Notes: generated by a model not told the origin, from the sequence alone. 52,337 bases of DNA from Bacteroidales bacterium (GCA_003141715.1 PLNF01000098.1:1-52337), one strand, 5' to 3'. Shown: positions 7,493-16,230, counted from the stretch's first letter. Made by a program: numbers and translations.

Positions 7493-8494
7493 ATGCCCAA
7501 AAACAAGAACGCCTATCTTAGGTATTTAATAATCCACTCCCAGTTGAAGAGGAATAAATATAGGGAAGGGTATCCAAATAAGGAAGACCTTCTCTGGGTT
7601 CTTAATGATCAAGGATATGACGTTTCAGGTTCAACACTTGAAAAGGATTTAAACTTTCTTAAAAATGAGCGCGGTGCACCTCTTGAATATAATAGGTATC
7701 AGAAATGTTATCGCTATACTGATGATTGGGAGTTTGATGTACCACTTTCTCCAGAAGATGTCAGAATCTTACATATGCTTATTCACAAACTGGAAATTTT
7801 CGGTGATGCTCAGGAATTCAAAATGGTGAAAGATTCAATTGATAGACTTAGTGACCATTTTAATTTGATGCAACAACATCCTGATTACAAAATTGACAAA
7901 TATATTCTCTTTGAATACACAAAAGGATTTTCCGGGAAACATCTTCTTTCTCCAATTTATGATGCCATCTTTGAGAAAAAGGAGATCAAATTTACACACT
8001 GCAGGTTTGAATCTGACCGACCTACAGAGCGTACTATCCAACCATATATTCTCAAAGAACACCGTAACAGGTGGTATGTTATAGGCAAGGAATATGAGGA
8101 ACCACGCATTTTCGGACTTGATAGAATATATAACCTCATCGTTTCAGATAGATACTTTATCCAGGACCCAGATTTTTATGACGAGATTTTTAAGGTTCTT
8201 AGGGATGCAGTTGGAGTCATGGCCTTCGGATTTGAGTCTGAGGATGTAATATTACATTTTGACAGTTCAGAAGCCAAGTATATCAAATCACTACTGCTTC
8301 ACCGCTCGCAAGAAGTAATTCAAGAAGATAAAGATGGAATTACTATTAGTCTTCATGTAAAGATCACTTGGGAATTCATTATGGATTGTATTCTCCGTTT
8401 TGGTGATACGGTAAAAGTACTAAAACCACAGAGTCTTGCTAATAAGGTAAGCGAGATCTATCAGAATGCTATTGATTCTTACAATAGAGAATAG
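7493..8494 (+). CDS. WYL-domain transcriptional regulator (copy 1)
   Basis: The start is placed at the ATG at 7493 (MPKNKNAYLRY), because the second WYL protein begins with the same M-P-x-x-K-N-A pattern; the open frame upstream to 7436 lacks support. The 333-aa product has an N-terminal winged HTH (~residues 5-70). Residues ~75-120 form a helical linker. A WYL domain follows, with 'NRWYVIGKEYEEPRIFGLDRI' (~190-212), the ligand-sensing signature. Its C-terminal extension (~240-333) is typical of the family. WYL proteins bind small ligands or nucleic acid and often regulate defence islands. It directly follows repeat copy 1 and precedes the AAA+ gene, so it probably controls this block. Confidence 0.85.
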   Translation: MPKNKNAYLRYLIIHSQLKRNKYREGYPNKEDLLWVLNDQGYDVSGSTLEKDLNFLKNERGAPLEYNRYQKCYRYTDDWEFDVPLSPEDVRILHMLIHKLEIFGDAQEFKMVKDSIDRLSDHFNLMQQHPDYKIDKYILFEYTKGFSGKHLLSPIYDAIFEKKEIKFTHCRFESDRPTERTIQPYILKEHRNRWYVIGKEYEEPRIFGLDRIYNLIVSDRYFIQDPDFYDEIFKVLRDAVGVMAFGFESEDVILHFDSSEAKYIKSLLLHRSQEVIQEDKDGITISLHVKITWEFIMDCILRFGDTVKVLKPQSLANKVSEIYQNAIDSYNRE

Positions 8495-8578
8495 ACTAGT
8501 TTTCAATAATATCCAGATTTAATTCAATCAATTTTTGCTATAATTTTTACTCCGCAAATAGGATGAGGAGTGATAATC

Positions 8579-8586
8579 TATGTTTG
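8579..8586 (+). promoter_or_regulatory. Possible Bacteroidota -7 box (TATGTTTG) before the AAA+ gene
   Basis: TATGTTTG matches TAnnTTTG and sits 20 bp before the AAA+ start codon. No convincing TTG lies 19-21 bp upstream, so the call is weak. Confidence 0.3.
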
Positions 8587-8606
8587 TATAAAATTTAAAT
8601 ATACGT

Positions 8607-10265
8607 ATGGATAATAGCTTAAATCAAAATCTTCTTAATAGGTTGGAGCGTATATCATCAACCGCTTCAACATGTGACCTCAATTTTCAGAAACTTACAG
8701 ATGTTAGCAATGACCTAAATGAGGTTTCTGCGTTTCTGGGTATTACAGCGGACCAATCTGTCTTTTTTTCATGTCTGGCAGAATTGAGTTTTCAAAAGAC
8801 AGTAACCCTTGAGCATCTTTCAAAACATTTCAATTGCAGCGTGCTTAAACTGATCACATTCATGCACGAGATTGAAGCGCTCGAAAAGAAGGGTTATATA
8901 CAGAAAACCATTAAAAAAAGAGGGAGAAAGTACTCATACAATGACATGGGTTTTTCAGTTCCTCATTATGTAATTGAATCGCTTAGGAAAGCAGATGCTT
9001 CCTTGCTGGTTTCTGCCATAAAATTTGATCTACCCGGCTTCCTTAAACAGGCATCAGCAATTGTTGATGAACGCCAGGGAAACATATTAGCTACCGCTCA
9101 GGTATTATCTGAAATGGAATTTCTTATATCTATGAATAGGGACCTCTCCTATGTCTCTTTCATTGACCAGACCCTTTCCCTTACTATAAGCAAGTGTACC
9201 ATATTTGCCCTGAGTTATGTTAGGTTGAAAGGCCAGTACAATGTTGGTATTGACAGATTTGCTAATGCCATTTTTGATGACCTTGGTGAGCAGCTTGAGT
9301 TTGTTCAGGAAGTTTCTGCAGGTAATCATGAGTTAATAAGGAAAAACCTAATAAAACTTGTAACATCTGAATTTGACGGGGAAAAGGTAGTCTCCCTTGC
9401 TCATAATGCCATGAAAATATTGTATAAGTCATATCCAGATCTTCTTATTGCTGATCCTGAAAAATCAGGGCTTATTTCTTACAAATTAATTACAGAAAAG
9501 AAGCTTTACTTCAATTCCGAAATCAAGGATCAAGTTAAGGTAATAGAGGATGTTTTAAGACCTTCAAAATTCAAAATTTATCGGAGAGAGTTACAGCGCA
9601 ATAAGATGAGTGGGGGAATCACTGCGATATTCTTCGGAACTCCCGGTACTGGGAAAACCGAGGTAGTTTACCAGCTAGCCCGAAAGACCCATAGGGACAT
9701 AATGATGGTCGACCTCAGCCAGACAAAGAGTAAATGGTTCGGTGAAAGCGAAAAACTAGTAAAAAGAATATTTGATGACTATTACGCACATCTAAAGAGC
9801 AGTATTAATGAACCTATCCTCTTTATAAATGAAGCCGATGGACTACTTTCAAAGCGCGTTGACCTTAACGGACGTAGCTCATCAACTGAACAGTCGCTTA
9901 ATACTATCCAGAATATTCTTTTGCAAGCACTTGAGAACTTCGAAGGTATACTTTTAGCAACTACTAATCTCACCGGCAATTTAGACAAAGCGTTTGAACG
10001 CAGGTTTGCTTTCAGGATAAATTTCCTAAAGCCTGATGCTAAGTCCCGACAGAGTATATGGAAGAGTAAGATACCTGAACTGTCCGACAGAAATGCCGCA
10101 GTTCTGGGTGAAAAATTTGAAATCACAGGCGGGGAAATTGAAATTCAGGTAAAACAGGTGATTTTAAAAAAGGTCCTCAATAAAAAGGTTGATTTATTTG
10201 ACACTTTGGTTGAAAGCTGTAACAAGAACCATGGATTCACATCAAGAAAGAGGATCGGATTTTAA
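8607..10265 (+). CDS. AAA+ ATPase with N-terminal winged-helix segment
   Basis: A 552-aa protein. Residues ~45-120 look like a winged helix ('LEHLSKHFNCSVLKLITFMHEIEALEKKGYI'), followed by a helical region to ~320. The AAA+ module has Walker A GTPGTGKT at 344-351, a pore-loop-like KSKWFGESEK, Walker B ILFINEADG near 404-412 (Asn-Glu instead of Asp-Glu, which I recall as usual in this subfamily), sensor 1 ATTN, and arginine finger 'FERRF'. Such ATPases remodel or unfold proteins in hexamers. It lies between a WYL regulator and a phosphatase-like gene, 24 bp before the latter. A substrate cannot be deduced. Confidence 0.85.
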   Translation: MDNSLNQNLLNRLERISSTASTCDLNFQKLTDVSNDLNEVSAFLGITADQSVFFSCLAELSFQKTVTLEHLSKHFNCSVLKLITFMHEIEALEKKGYIQKTIKKRGRKYSYNDMGFSVPHYVIESLRKADASLLVSAIKFDLPGFLKQASAIVDERQGNILATAQVLSEMEFLISMNRDLSYVSFIDQTLSLTISKCTIFALSYVRLKGQYNVGIDRFANAIFDDLGEQLEFVQEVSAGNHELIRKNLIKLVTSEFDGEKVVSLAHNAMKILYKSYPDLLIADPEKSGLISYKLITEKKLYFNSEIKDQVKVIEDVLRPSKFKIYRRELQRNKMSGGITAIFFGTPGTGKTEVVYQLARKTHRDIMMVDLSQTKSKWFGESEKLVKRIFDDYYAHLKSSINEPILFINEADGLLSKRVDLNGRSSSTEQSLNTIQNILLQALENFEGILLATTNLTGNLDKAFERRFAFRINFLKPDAKSRQSIWKSKIPELSDRNAAVLGEKFEITGGEIEIQVKQVILKKVLNKKVDLFDTLVESCNKNHGFTSRKRIGF

Positions 10266-10289
10266 ATAGTCTATAGAAATTAATATAAC

Positions 10290-10667
10290 ATGAAAGAAAA
10301 TAAAACTTCTGAAACATTAAATTTACTTTTTATCTGCCACTTTAATCAAATGCGCAGCCGAACTGCAGAATGTATATATTCTTCAGAACCACTTTATCAG
10401 GTCAGATCTGCCGGTACCGAATGTAATGGAAAAGGAAAAATAACCGGAGAACTCCTTCTATGGGCTGACTTAATTTTTGTAATGGAAGAAGAACATGAAA
10501 TAATTTTAAAAGAAGGATTTTCAGCGTATACATTAAATAAGAGAATAGTCAATCTGGATATACTTGATAATTATTATTTTATGGAGCAAGAACTTGTAGA
10601 TTTAATAAAAGAGAGAGTCTTCCCTTATCTCGTTTTTACAAGAGTTAATACTAAGGAAAATAATTAA
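10290..10667 (+). CDS. Low-molecular-weight protein-tyrosine-phosphatase-like protein
   Basis: A 125-aa protein with the CX5R loop CHFNQMRS right after the first strand (residues ~16-23), followed by RTAE and 'VRSAGT'. 'WADLIFVMEEEHE' and 'DILDNYYFMEQELVDLI' resemble the small predicted PTPases of the COG4551 type rather than arsenate reductases. The general-acid Asp may be in 'LDILDNYY'. It is 24 bp downstream of the AAA+ gene, so the pair is probably co-transcribed. Dephosphorylation of a protein or of a nucleotide/RNA end are both possible. Confidence 0.75.
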   Translation: MKENKTSETLNLLFICHFNQMRSRTAECIYSSEPLYQVRSAGTECNGKGKITGELLLWADLIFVMEEEHEIILKEGFSAYTLNKRIVNLDILDNYYFMEQELVDLIKERVFPYLVFTRVNTKENN

Positions 10668-10902
10668 ATAGTTCTTCTCATAGATGTGATACTGGATTAT
10701 AGACTCACGAGGATCATGTTACTCTGGAATGTTGTGAGTTAGTTTTCAGAACTTGCCCTTATTAACAATTAATAGCAAAGGAAAACGTAAGGTCTAGGCA
10801 TTTAATTTTGTCAATGATGCGGATATGATGTGATATTAATTATAATCATAAATTTAAAATATCTGTCTAAGACAATAAAAAATACAATAAAATCACCAGA
10901 AT

Positions 10903-11268
10903 ATGAACAAAGAAAGCGTTTTAAAAGAACTTGGTATTTATCTGTTTAACAGAGCAGGCGATATAAAAAACCTGGATAAAATAAGTAATAGTATTTACAA
11001 TGTATTAGCTTATAAAAAAGAAGTTCCAAAAAAAGCATATGAGTTGATTCCTGACAAAAGATATCATGATGGATATAAAATCGCTTTTGGATTTATGAGG
11101 TATTTGGATAAACTAAAGGAGCCTCCATTTCTTGCTTATTACTCAATAATTAAAAAAATGGCTGAAAAATTAAAACTTCCTATTATTGATTTGGATGTTC
11201 AAACCAAACTTATTTTATTTACTTTAATTATAGATTTTTTTGAAGAAAATCCTGGATATTTGGATTGA
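10903..11268 (+). CDS. Hypothetical helical protein
   Basis: A 121-aa basic protein, predicted mainly helical ('LGIYLFNRAGDIKNLDKISNSIYNVLAYKK', shown here only as its general pattern of alternating hydrophobic positions), with no signal peptide or membrane helix. I do not recognise the family. It has its own 235-bp upstream gap, which holds nothing I can name, and is followed by a broken small ORF. Probably accessory to the block. Confidence 0.6.
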   Translation: MNKESVLKELGIYLFNRAGDIKNLDKISNSIYNVLAYKKEVPKKAYELIPDKRYHDGYKIAFGFMRYLDKLKEPPFLAYYSIIKKMAEKLKLPIIDLDVQTKLILFTLIIDFFEENPGYLD

Positions 11269-11298
11269 TACAGAGCCAGGAACCAGTATACAACCAAA

Positions 11299-11458
11299 AT
11301 GTTAAAGAAAATTAAATGACCGGATTATTAGAGCTTCTATCTATTTAACTGGTTCTGATCAGAATTATTTGTTCTGTTTTTACTTTGGAACAAACAGGAA
11401 TGATAAAACAGCATGGGAATACATAAAAGAATTGTTGGACAGAAATCCATCCATGTAA
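11299..11458 (+). pseudogene. Frameshifted small ORF
   Basis: An ATG at 11299 opens six codons (MLKKIK) before a stop. One base shift would continue into a ~50-codon frame reading 'RASIYLTGSDQNYLFCFYF' and then 'TAWEYIKELLDRNPSM' to a TAA at 11456. The downstream frame has no start of its own. The composition looks protein-like, so this is probably a decayed small gene; chance is not excluded. Confidence 0.35.
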
Positions 11459-11524
11459 GCTATCATTATTTAACTTTGGGGTAATTCAACTTTGGATTTT
11501 TTAGATAATCTAAATTCAATTACC

Positions 11525-12511
11525 ATGCCAGTAAGCAAAAATGCATTCAAAAGGTACAGTCTTCTTGATAATGCTATTCGAAGAAAAAAATATCCCACAC
11601 TTGAAAACCTACTTGATATACTTGAAGACGAAGGATACCCTGTATCAGTTTCAACTGTTGAGAAAGATATCGAGACCTTACGTAGCAAATTTTCAATGCC
11701 AATTGCATATGACAGACTCGAAAAAGGATATTATTACACTGATAAAAATGCATATTTTGATATTCCTATTACTAATAATGATGTTGAGACAATCTGGCTT
11801 GCTCTTGATAAGCTGAGTTTATTTAGGCATACTGAGGCCTTCAGTAATGTCAGAGATTCACTTGAGCGCATAATGACGCGACTTGAAATTGATCTGAATA
11901 AACGTGATAAATTCACTGAAAAAATAATTTTTTATGAACCACTTCCCGCTTTTGCGGGAAGTGAGTGGCTCTCAGTACTTTATGATGCAATTTGCGAATG
12001 TCATTCTGTCTCCTTTACTTTTAATGCCTATGCTAACGTAACAAGTCACCTTATTGAACCGTATATATTAAAAGAGTATTCAGACCGGTGGTACGTTATT
12101 GGGAGAGAAAATAATGTACCGGTTGTCTTCGGGCTCGACAGGATCAATGAACTGGATGTGAAGAAAGAATTGTTTGTAAGGGATAAGAATTTTTATGATG
12201 ACATGCGGTCAAATATTGAGCACTCTATTGGCATGTTCAATTTTGAAAAAAGAAATCATCCGGTACAGATCGGATATGATATAACGCTTGCTGATGAAAT
12301 AAAAGCAAAAAAGTTTCATGACAGCCAGCATACCTCTTCTGAAGATTCTGAAGAGATCGTGATTAGCATGAATGTAAAAATGGATGAAGAACTTCTGAAA
12401 AAAGCTGTGCTACCCTATGGTTATAAAGCAAAAATTTATGGCCCTGGATTTGCAGTGAGTATGGTTAAGAGAACACTTATGAAAGCTCTGGATAACTATA
12501 AGAAGGATTGA
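11525..12511 (+). CDS. WYL-domain transcriptional regulator (copy 2)
   Basis: The start is taken at the ATG at 11525 (MPVSKNAFKRY), aligned with copy 1, rather than the TTG at 11492. The 328-aa product has an N-terminal wHTH ('SVSTVEKDIETLRSKF' is the recognition region). Its WYL domain carries 'DRWYVIGRENNVPVVFGLDR' and is followed by the usual C-terminal extension. It is clearly related to copy 1 along its length but diverged, so the duplication is old or they arrived separately. It heads the series of small genes from 12700 to 16221 and may control them. Confidence 0.85.
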   Translation: MPVSKNAFKRYSLLDNAIRRKKYPTLENLLDILEDEGYPVSVSTVEKDIETLRSKFSMPIAYDRLEKGYYYTDKNAYFDIPITNNDVETIWLALDKLSLFRHTEAFSNVRDSLERIMTRLEIDLNKRDKFTEKIIFYEPLPAFAGSEWLSVLYDAICECHSVSFTFNAYANVTSHLIEPYILKEYSDRWYVIGRENNVPVVFGLDRINELDVKKELFVRDKNFYDDMRSNIEHSIGMFNFEKRNHPVQIGYDITLADEIKAKKFHDSQHTSSEDSEEIVISMNVKMDEELLKKAVLPYGYKAKIYGPGFAVSMVKRTLMKALDNYKKD

Positions 12512-12570
12512 CCTGTTTGTGGACTGATACTAATTCGGTAACTCATTCAGAATTTCTTTTTGTCTTTTAG

Positions 12571-12650
12571 AAGGCGCCTATCGCCTTTACATAAATTGTT
12601 TTTCTCCAAAAGAAAACATTTTTTTTTTGCTCCATAAATCAGTTATGGAG
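12571..12650 (+). other. Two stem-loops after the second WYL gene
   Basis: The first is AAGGCG-CCTAT-CGCCTT at 12571-12587, a compact hairpin with only a weak T stretch after it, 60 bp past the WYL stop; it may be a terminator. The second is CTCCATAA-ATCAG-TTATGGAG at 12630-12650, a perfect 8-bp stem 50 bp before the next gene, preceded rather than followed by a T run. It is therefore more likely a leader structure or operator. Confidence 0.45.
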
Positions 12651-12699
12651 TCATTTACGACATTGCGCTCAGAAACGACAGAAACCAATACTATTATAT

Positions 12700-13017
12700 A
12701 TGAAAGAAGAAAAAAAAGAACCTCCGGAAAAAAAGAAAGAAAAACTCAATCTTGAGATAACTGAACTCTTCCTGGTCAAATCAAAATGGGACAGGACATT
12801 CTTTGCTGAAATAGTCAGGGACAAGACAGAAGACGGCAAAACAATTAACCGCGGCAGTGTGGTAGTCAATGAGGGAAAAATCTGGAGCGCAGGGGAAACA
12901 CAGGATGAATTGGGATATTATCTTGATGATATATGCACAATGAAACTTGATTTTGGATTGCATGACAATGAAGGAGTCTCATCAAAGATTGCGGAGGAAA
13001 AGTACTTTCATAATTAA
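12700..13017 (+). CDS. Hypothetical 105-aa protein
   Basis: The protein starts with a Lys/Glu/Pro-rich tail (~residues 1-18) and then a compact, strand-rich part with 'NRGSVVVNEGKIWSAGETQ' and 'LDDICTMKLDFGLHD'. There is no membrane segment and no family I recognise. It is the first of the small genes downstream of WYL copy 2. A GC-rich hairpin follows its stop. Confidence 0.55.
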   Translation: MKEEKKEPPEKKKEKLNLEITELFLVKSKWDRTFFAEIVRDKTEDGKTINRGSVVVNEGKIWSAGETQDELGYYLDDICTMKLDFGLHDNEGVSSKIAEEKYFHN

Positions 13018-13028
13018 CTCAGGTGCTG

Positions 13029-13099
13029 GCCCCCATACACCTGATGCGGGGGGCTATAAAACCTTTGTGTTCTTTGTGAAATCCTTTGTGCTCTTTGTG
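13029..13099 (+). repeat. GC-rich hairpin followed by four CTTTGTG repeats
   Basis: GCCCCC (13029-13034) pairs with GGGGGC (13049-13054). It is followed by CTTTGTG at 13063, 13072, 13084 and 13093, i.e. spacings of 9, 12 and 9. The unit is reminiscent of short intergenic repeats seen in many Bacteroidota genomes, but I cannot confirm that here. The hairpin may end transcription of the 105-aa gene, although no T run follows at once. Confidence 0.5.
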
Positions 13100-13160
13100 G
13101 TTAAAGGATTTAATTTATTTAAACATCAGTCTTAATATTAAACTTTTAAAACTAATTAAT

Positions 13161-13553
13161 TTGAAAAAAGAAAAGTACATTGATTTCAGCTGGAAGTTCG
13201 TTCCAGACAAGGAAAACAGGAAAACTCCCGACTGTAGGAAATATAATTGTGATGATCCATTCCAGCTTCTGAGATGGAGAAACGATGTAAGACTGTTTTT
13301 CCTGAACTGGAGATATGTTTGGTACACATACAAGTATCTCCTGAAATATTTTCCATTTATTGGCTTGGAGGTCTGGGCTTTAAGCGGCAGCTGGATTGCA
13401 GGACTTGCAACTCTTACAATTTATATACCGTTAAGAATTATAATAGACAAGAAAATAAGTTTCCTCGATCAGATTCAGATGCTGATGCCGGGTTTGATAG
13501 ATCCTCAGCTTACGCCGGTTTTCGGAAATCTCTTGCCGTTTAAAATTGACTGA
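13161..13553 (+). CDS. Hypothetical protein with one or two membrane helices
   Basis: I place the start at the TTG at 13161 (reading LKKEKYIDFSWKF as Met-KKEKY...), since the open frame back to 13086 runs through the CTTTGTG repeats and looks non-coding. The 130-aa product has a charged N-terminal third with Cys-Arg-x5-Cys. A strongly hydrophobic aromatic region follows (~residues 60-105: 'WRYVWYTYKYLLKYFPFIGLEVW' then 'GLATLTIYIPLRIII'), probably one or two membrane helices. No family is recognised. Both the start and the membrane state are uncertain. Confidence 0.5.
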   Translation: MKKEKYIDFSWKFVPDKENRKTPDCRKYNCDDPFQLLRWRNDVRLFFLNWRYVWYTYKYLLKYFPFIGLEVWALSGSWIAGLATLTIYIPLRIIIDKKISFLDQIQMLMPGLIDPQLTPVFGNLLPFKID

Positions 13554-13764
13554 TCATCTAATTGAAAAACAAATATTTCGCAGAAATGAAACAAGAAATT
13601 AATTTTAAACATACTAAGATTTAAAACGATCCATTTCAGAGATAAGCCAGGTCAGAAAAGGAAAGATTCTGCGAAGAAGATTTAAATTGCCTTACACTCT
13701 GACTGTGTGACATATATACTGCACTTATTGAAATAATTTATTAGTCCTTTAATATTTTAAAATT

Positions 13765-13968
13765 ATGACAGTTTATATTCCTTGCATGTGCTGTGGGACA
13801 CAATTTACAGAAACCTGGCTCTGGATGGTCTGCAATAAATGCGGTTACCACATATGTTTGTCCTGCCTCGGACGGCATAAAGGTCTCATGGGAACCAAGG
13901 GAAAAAATGCAGCCAGTGCACTTTCGGCTATCTTGATGGACCGAAAAGGCTTAAATAAAACAGATTAA
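13765..13968 (+). CDS. Small zinc-ribbon/treble-clef-like protein
   Basis: A 67-aa protein with a dense Cys set: 'CMCC' at ~7-10, 'CNKCGYHICLSCLGRH' at ~23-38. The CxxC pairs plus His fit one zinc site, perhaps two. The C-terminal half is Gly/Lys/Ala-rich and probably flexible. Such small zinc proteins bind nucleic acid or protein, or serve as chaperones; nothing here decides between these. Its neighbours are short unrecognised genes. Confidence 0.65.
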   Translation: MTVYIPCMCCGTQFTETWLWMVCNKCGYHICLSCLGRHKGLMGTKGKNAASALSAILMDRKGLNKTD

Positions 13969-13986
13969 TTTATAAATCAGAAAATT

Positions 13987-14310
13987 ATGCAGCAAATTCT
14001 AACCAGAATATTCAAGAAACATAACAGTTCAGCGATGAAGATCCAATATCTGCACTTTTTTGAGCTCTGGATACTTAAACTGTTGGGGAATAAAACTTTC
14101 AAAATTGACAGTTCATATATTTGTACCTCTAACAATGTCATCTCGGTTGGTAAAGAATTCCAGTACACGGAAGGGAGCATGCTGGAACGTGTTATCATTG
14201 AAGATATCAGTTGGGACAAGGATCACTACGATATTAAAGAATGCCCAAGAGAACACAGTTGTCCTATCGATCAGACCATCCTGGATAGCATTCCGGTAAT
14301 ATATCTTTAG
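13987..14310 (+). CDS. Hypothetical 107-aa protein
   Basis: The frame starts at 13987, 18 bp after the previous stop. An internal ATG at 14035 (MKIQYLHFF) is an alternative start giving 91 aa. The C-terminal part is acidic with two Cys and one His ('IKECPREHSCPIDQ'), a possible metal or disulfide site. There is no membrane segment and no recognised family. It looks like the middle of a run of small co-directional genes. Confidence 0.55.
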   Translation: MQQILTRIFKKHNSSAMKIQYLHFFELWILKLLGNKTFKIDSSYICTSNNVISVGKEFQYTEGSMLERVIIEDISWDKDHYDIKECPREHSCPIDQTILDSIPVIYL

Positions 14311-14345
14311 TAACTTAAGAGTAACAAAGTAGAAATAAATAAATA

Positions 14346-14693
14346 ATGAATTCATTGCAACTTCATCCGTTATTTACTATGTATGATCTCAATGTAGAAG
14401 ACATTGATTCTCTTGCCCATTTGTACGAAACAGGGATTGAAATTAAAAGACCCTATTACAATGATGGTTTTAGACATATTGAGATAGAGGTCTATTTTAA
14501 GAATGACCATAATGGTTCAATCAAACTCTTTGACAGAATTTTCTTAAAGCATGGACTTATAACTTCGTGCGGTCTTACTAGACGTTTTGTATTTGCAGAA
14601 GAGTCAAGTTACTATGCATTTACAAATGACCTTTCATCCCTAATGTTGCTGGGGTATTATACGTATAAGGAAAAGCTTAAAATGAACACGTAA
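14346..14693 (+). CDS. Hypothetical 115-aa protein
   Basis: A soluble alpha/beta-looking protein with alternating strands such as 'HIEIEVYFKND' and 'GSIKLFDRIFLKHGLI', and no membrane segment. I do not recognise it. It follows the 107-aa gene by 35 bp on the same strand and could be an immunity- or adaptor-like small protein, but nothing in the sequence shows that. Confidence 0.6.
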   Translation: MNSLQLHPLFTMYDLNVEDIDSLAHLYETGIEIKRPYYNDGFRHIEIEVYFKNDHNGSIKLFDRIFLKHGLITSCGLTRRFVFAEESSYYAFTNDLSSLMLLGYYTYKEKLKMNT

Positions 14694-14793
14694 ATAAGAA
14701 GCAACATCAGATAATATGCGTATCAGAATTCATTACCTTTATAAGGAGCAGCGATTAACATTGGATTTCTTTAGCTATTAACAGTCGATCAAT

Positions 14794-15729
14794 ATGGACA
14801 GTTTAGATAATTATTTGAAATATACTAGGGGACTGCCAACTGAATATTTTAAATATCACGGAGAAGGATTGCCATCGACTTACGCTATGATCTGGTGTAT
14901 GATGGCAACTGGTGTTTCCCGTATCTTCAATAAAGAAAATATGAAGGAATTCCTGTTCCGCTTACCCATAGCATTGAATTCGATGGCTCTGATTGAGACC
15001 TGGCTTATAAAGGACAGGCTTATGAATTATAAATTTAAAGAAAAGGAATATGTATTGAAACTCAAAGACGTCATCATGCATTTCGGATTGGAAGCGTACG
15101 ATCATTATAAAAATCATTCAGATCGTGATTCCTATCTTCAGTGCATCTCCACTGACATAACGGCTGCAATGGTTGTAGGATATTTTGGTGATTTTTCTGT
15201 TATAAAACCTGAAGAGAAAGTAGATTTCGGGGAGATGTTTTCCGGAAAGAAACATGCACCTGAATTGACACCTAAACTTATTGCAAATGCTGAATTCTTC
15301 GCAAATGACCTTATGAAATTTATTCCGGAAAAGACGTTTTCAAACTGTAACCAATCAATTAGGGAAAAAGAGAGAGAGCTTGAAATTAGAATAGAGCGGA
15401 TTAAGAACCTGCCTGTATTCGATATAAAAAAGATCCCTATAGATATAATTCTCAAATGTTTAAAAATAATGTATAAAGATGAGTATATAAAACACCTCCT
15501 TAATCATCCAGATGAATTTGAAAAGAAAGGGAAGCCACTTATATACCTTGCCTGGCTTATTGCAAACGATTTTATGATATTGGATGGTCTCAGCACTCAC
15601 GAGAAAGAGGGAATAACTCTTAATTATTTGGATTATGAACTTGAAAGTGGAGGATTTAATCTGGGTGAAACCGTTGTGATGTATAATCTTGAAGAGGTGG
15701 GACAATTGCTGATAAGACTAATGATTTGA
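14794..15729 (+). CDS. Hypothetical 311-aa helical protein
   Basis: The largest unknown gene of the repeat-bounded block. It appears all-helical and soluble, with a Cys-Met-Met and Gly/Ser-rich patch near residues 28-45, charged segments in the middle (~175-215), and an acidic C-terminus. No catalytic motif stands out. It lies 100 bp after the 115-aa gene and 24 bp before the 155-aa gene. It may be the main effector of this gene run, but that rests only on size. Confidence 0.65.
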   Translation: MDSLDNYLKYTRGLPTEYFKYHGEGLPSTYAMIWCMMATGVSRIFNKENMKEFLFRLPIALNSMALIETWLIKDRLMNYKFKEKEYVLKLKDVIMHFGLEAYDHYKNHSDRDSYLQCISTDITAAMVVGYFGDFSVIKPEEKVDFGEMFSGKKHAPELTPKLIANAEFFANDLMKFIPEKTFSNCNQSIREKERELEIRIERIKNLPVFDIKKIPIDIILKCLKIMYKDEYIKHLLNHPDEFEKKGKPLIYLAWLIANDFMILDGLSTHEKEGITLNYLDYELESGGFNLGETVVMYNLEEVGQLLIRLMI

Positions 15730-15753
15730 ATAAAGTATAAAAAAACTTATACC

Positions 15754-16221
15754 ATGAAGATAATAGAATATGCCCCTGGGTCAATAGAGAGAATGTATTG
15801 TCCCTCTACCGATGAAGTTATATTTTCTCCCAATCTAGATGAAATTAATGATAATGCAATAGCTTTTATTGGCTATTGGCATCATGAGTTCCTTGACGAA
15901 CCCCTTATAAAAGATGAGACTCTAGAAGCAGCCTGGAGTGAATACTTCAGCAAACATTTGAAAGATAAGTTTCCTTATAAGTATGACTGGGATGACATCA
16001 GGAAATTTTTCATGGAATATAACAACTCAGGGTGGATTGTTTATGAGTGCGATTTTCATGGAATGGCATGTGGACCTATGTCATATACTGTCATTTACGT
16101 TGTTAAGTCTGATACGGTGATTGAAGAAGAGCCAAATTATGAAGATCCTTTAGAAGGAATGTCAGAAAAGGAAATTGAAGATGAAATAATACGTAGACAA
16201 ATTAAGGGGCTACTGGGTTAA
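15754..16221 (+). CDS. Hypothetical acidic 155-aa protein
   Basis: An acidic soluble protein with aromatic-rich segments ('AFIGYWHHEFLDEP', 'WIVYECDFHGMACGPMSY') and a Glu/Asp-rich C-terminal helix ('EGMSEKEIEDEIIRRQIKGLL'). Cys and His in the middle (CDFHGMACG) might bind a metal. The family is not recognised. It directly precedes two short broken-looking ORFs and then repeat copy 2, so it is the last intact gene of the block. Confidence 0.6.
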   Translation: MKIIEYAPGSIERMYCPSTDEVIFSPNLDEINDNAIAFIGYWHHEFLDEPLIKDETLEAAWSEYFSKHLKDKFPYKYDWDDIRKFFMEYNNSGWIVYECDFHGMACGPMSYTVIYVVKSDTVIEEEPNYEDPLEGMSEKEIEDEIIRRQIKGLLG

Positions 16222-16230
16222 TTTATTTAT

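Noticed and set aside
9782-10126. 114-codon minus-strand ORF inside the AAA+ gene
   Set aside because: It lies entirely antisense to a well-supported AAA+ domain, and its translation is a Ser/Leu-rich shadow with no domain pattern.
10290-10667. Arsenate reductase
   Set aside because: The CX5R loop and the later DNYYFM segment fit the predicted small phosphatase family better, and there are no other arsenic genes nearby.
13063-13099. CTTTGTG repeats as a CRISPR-like or phase-variable tract
   Set aside because: There are only four short imperfectly spaced copies outside any reading frame, too few and irregular for either.
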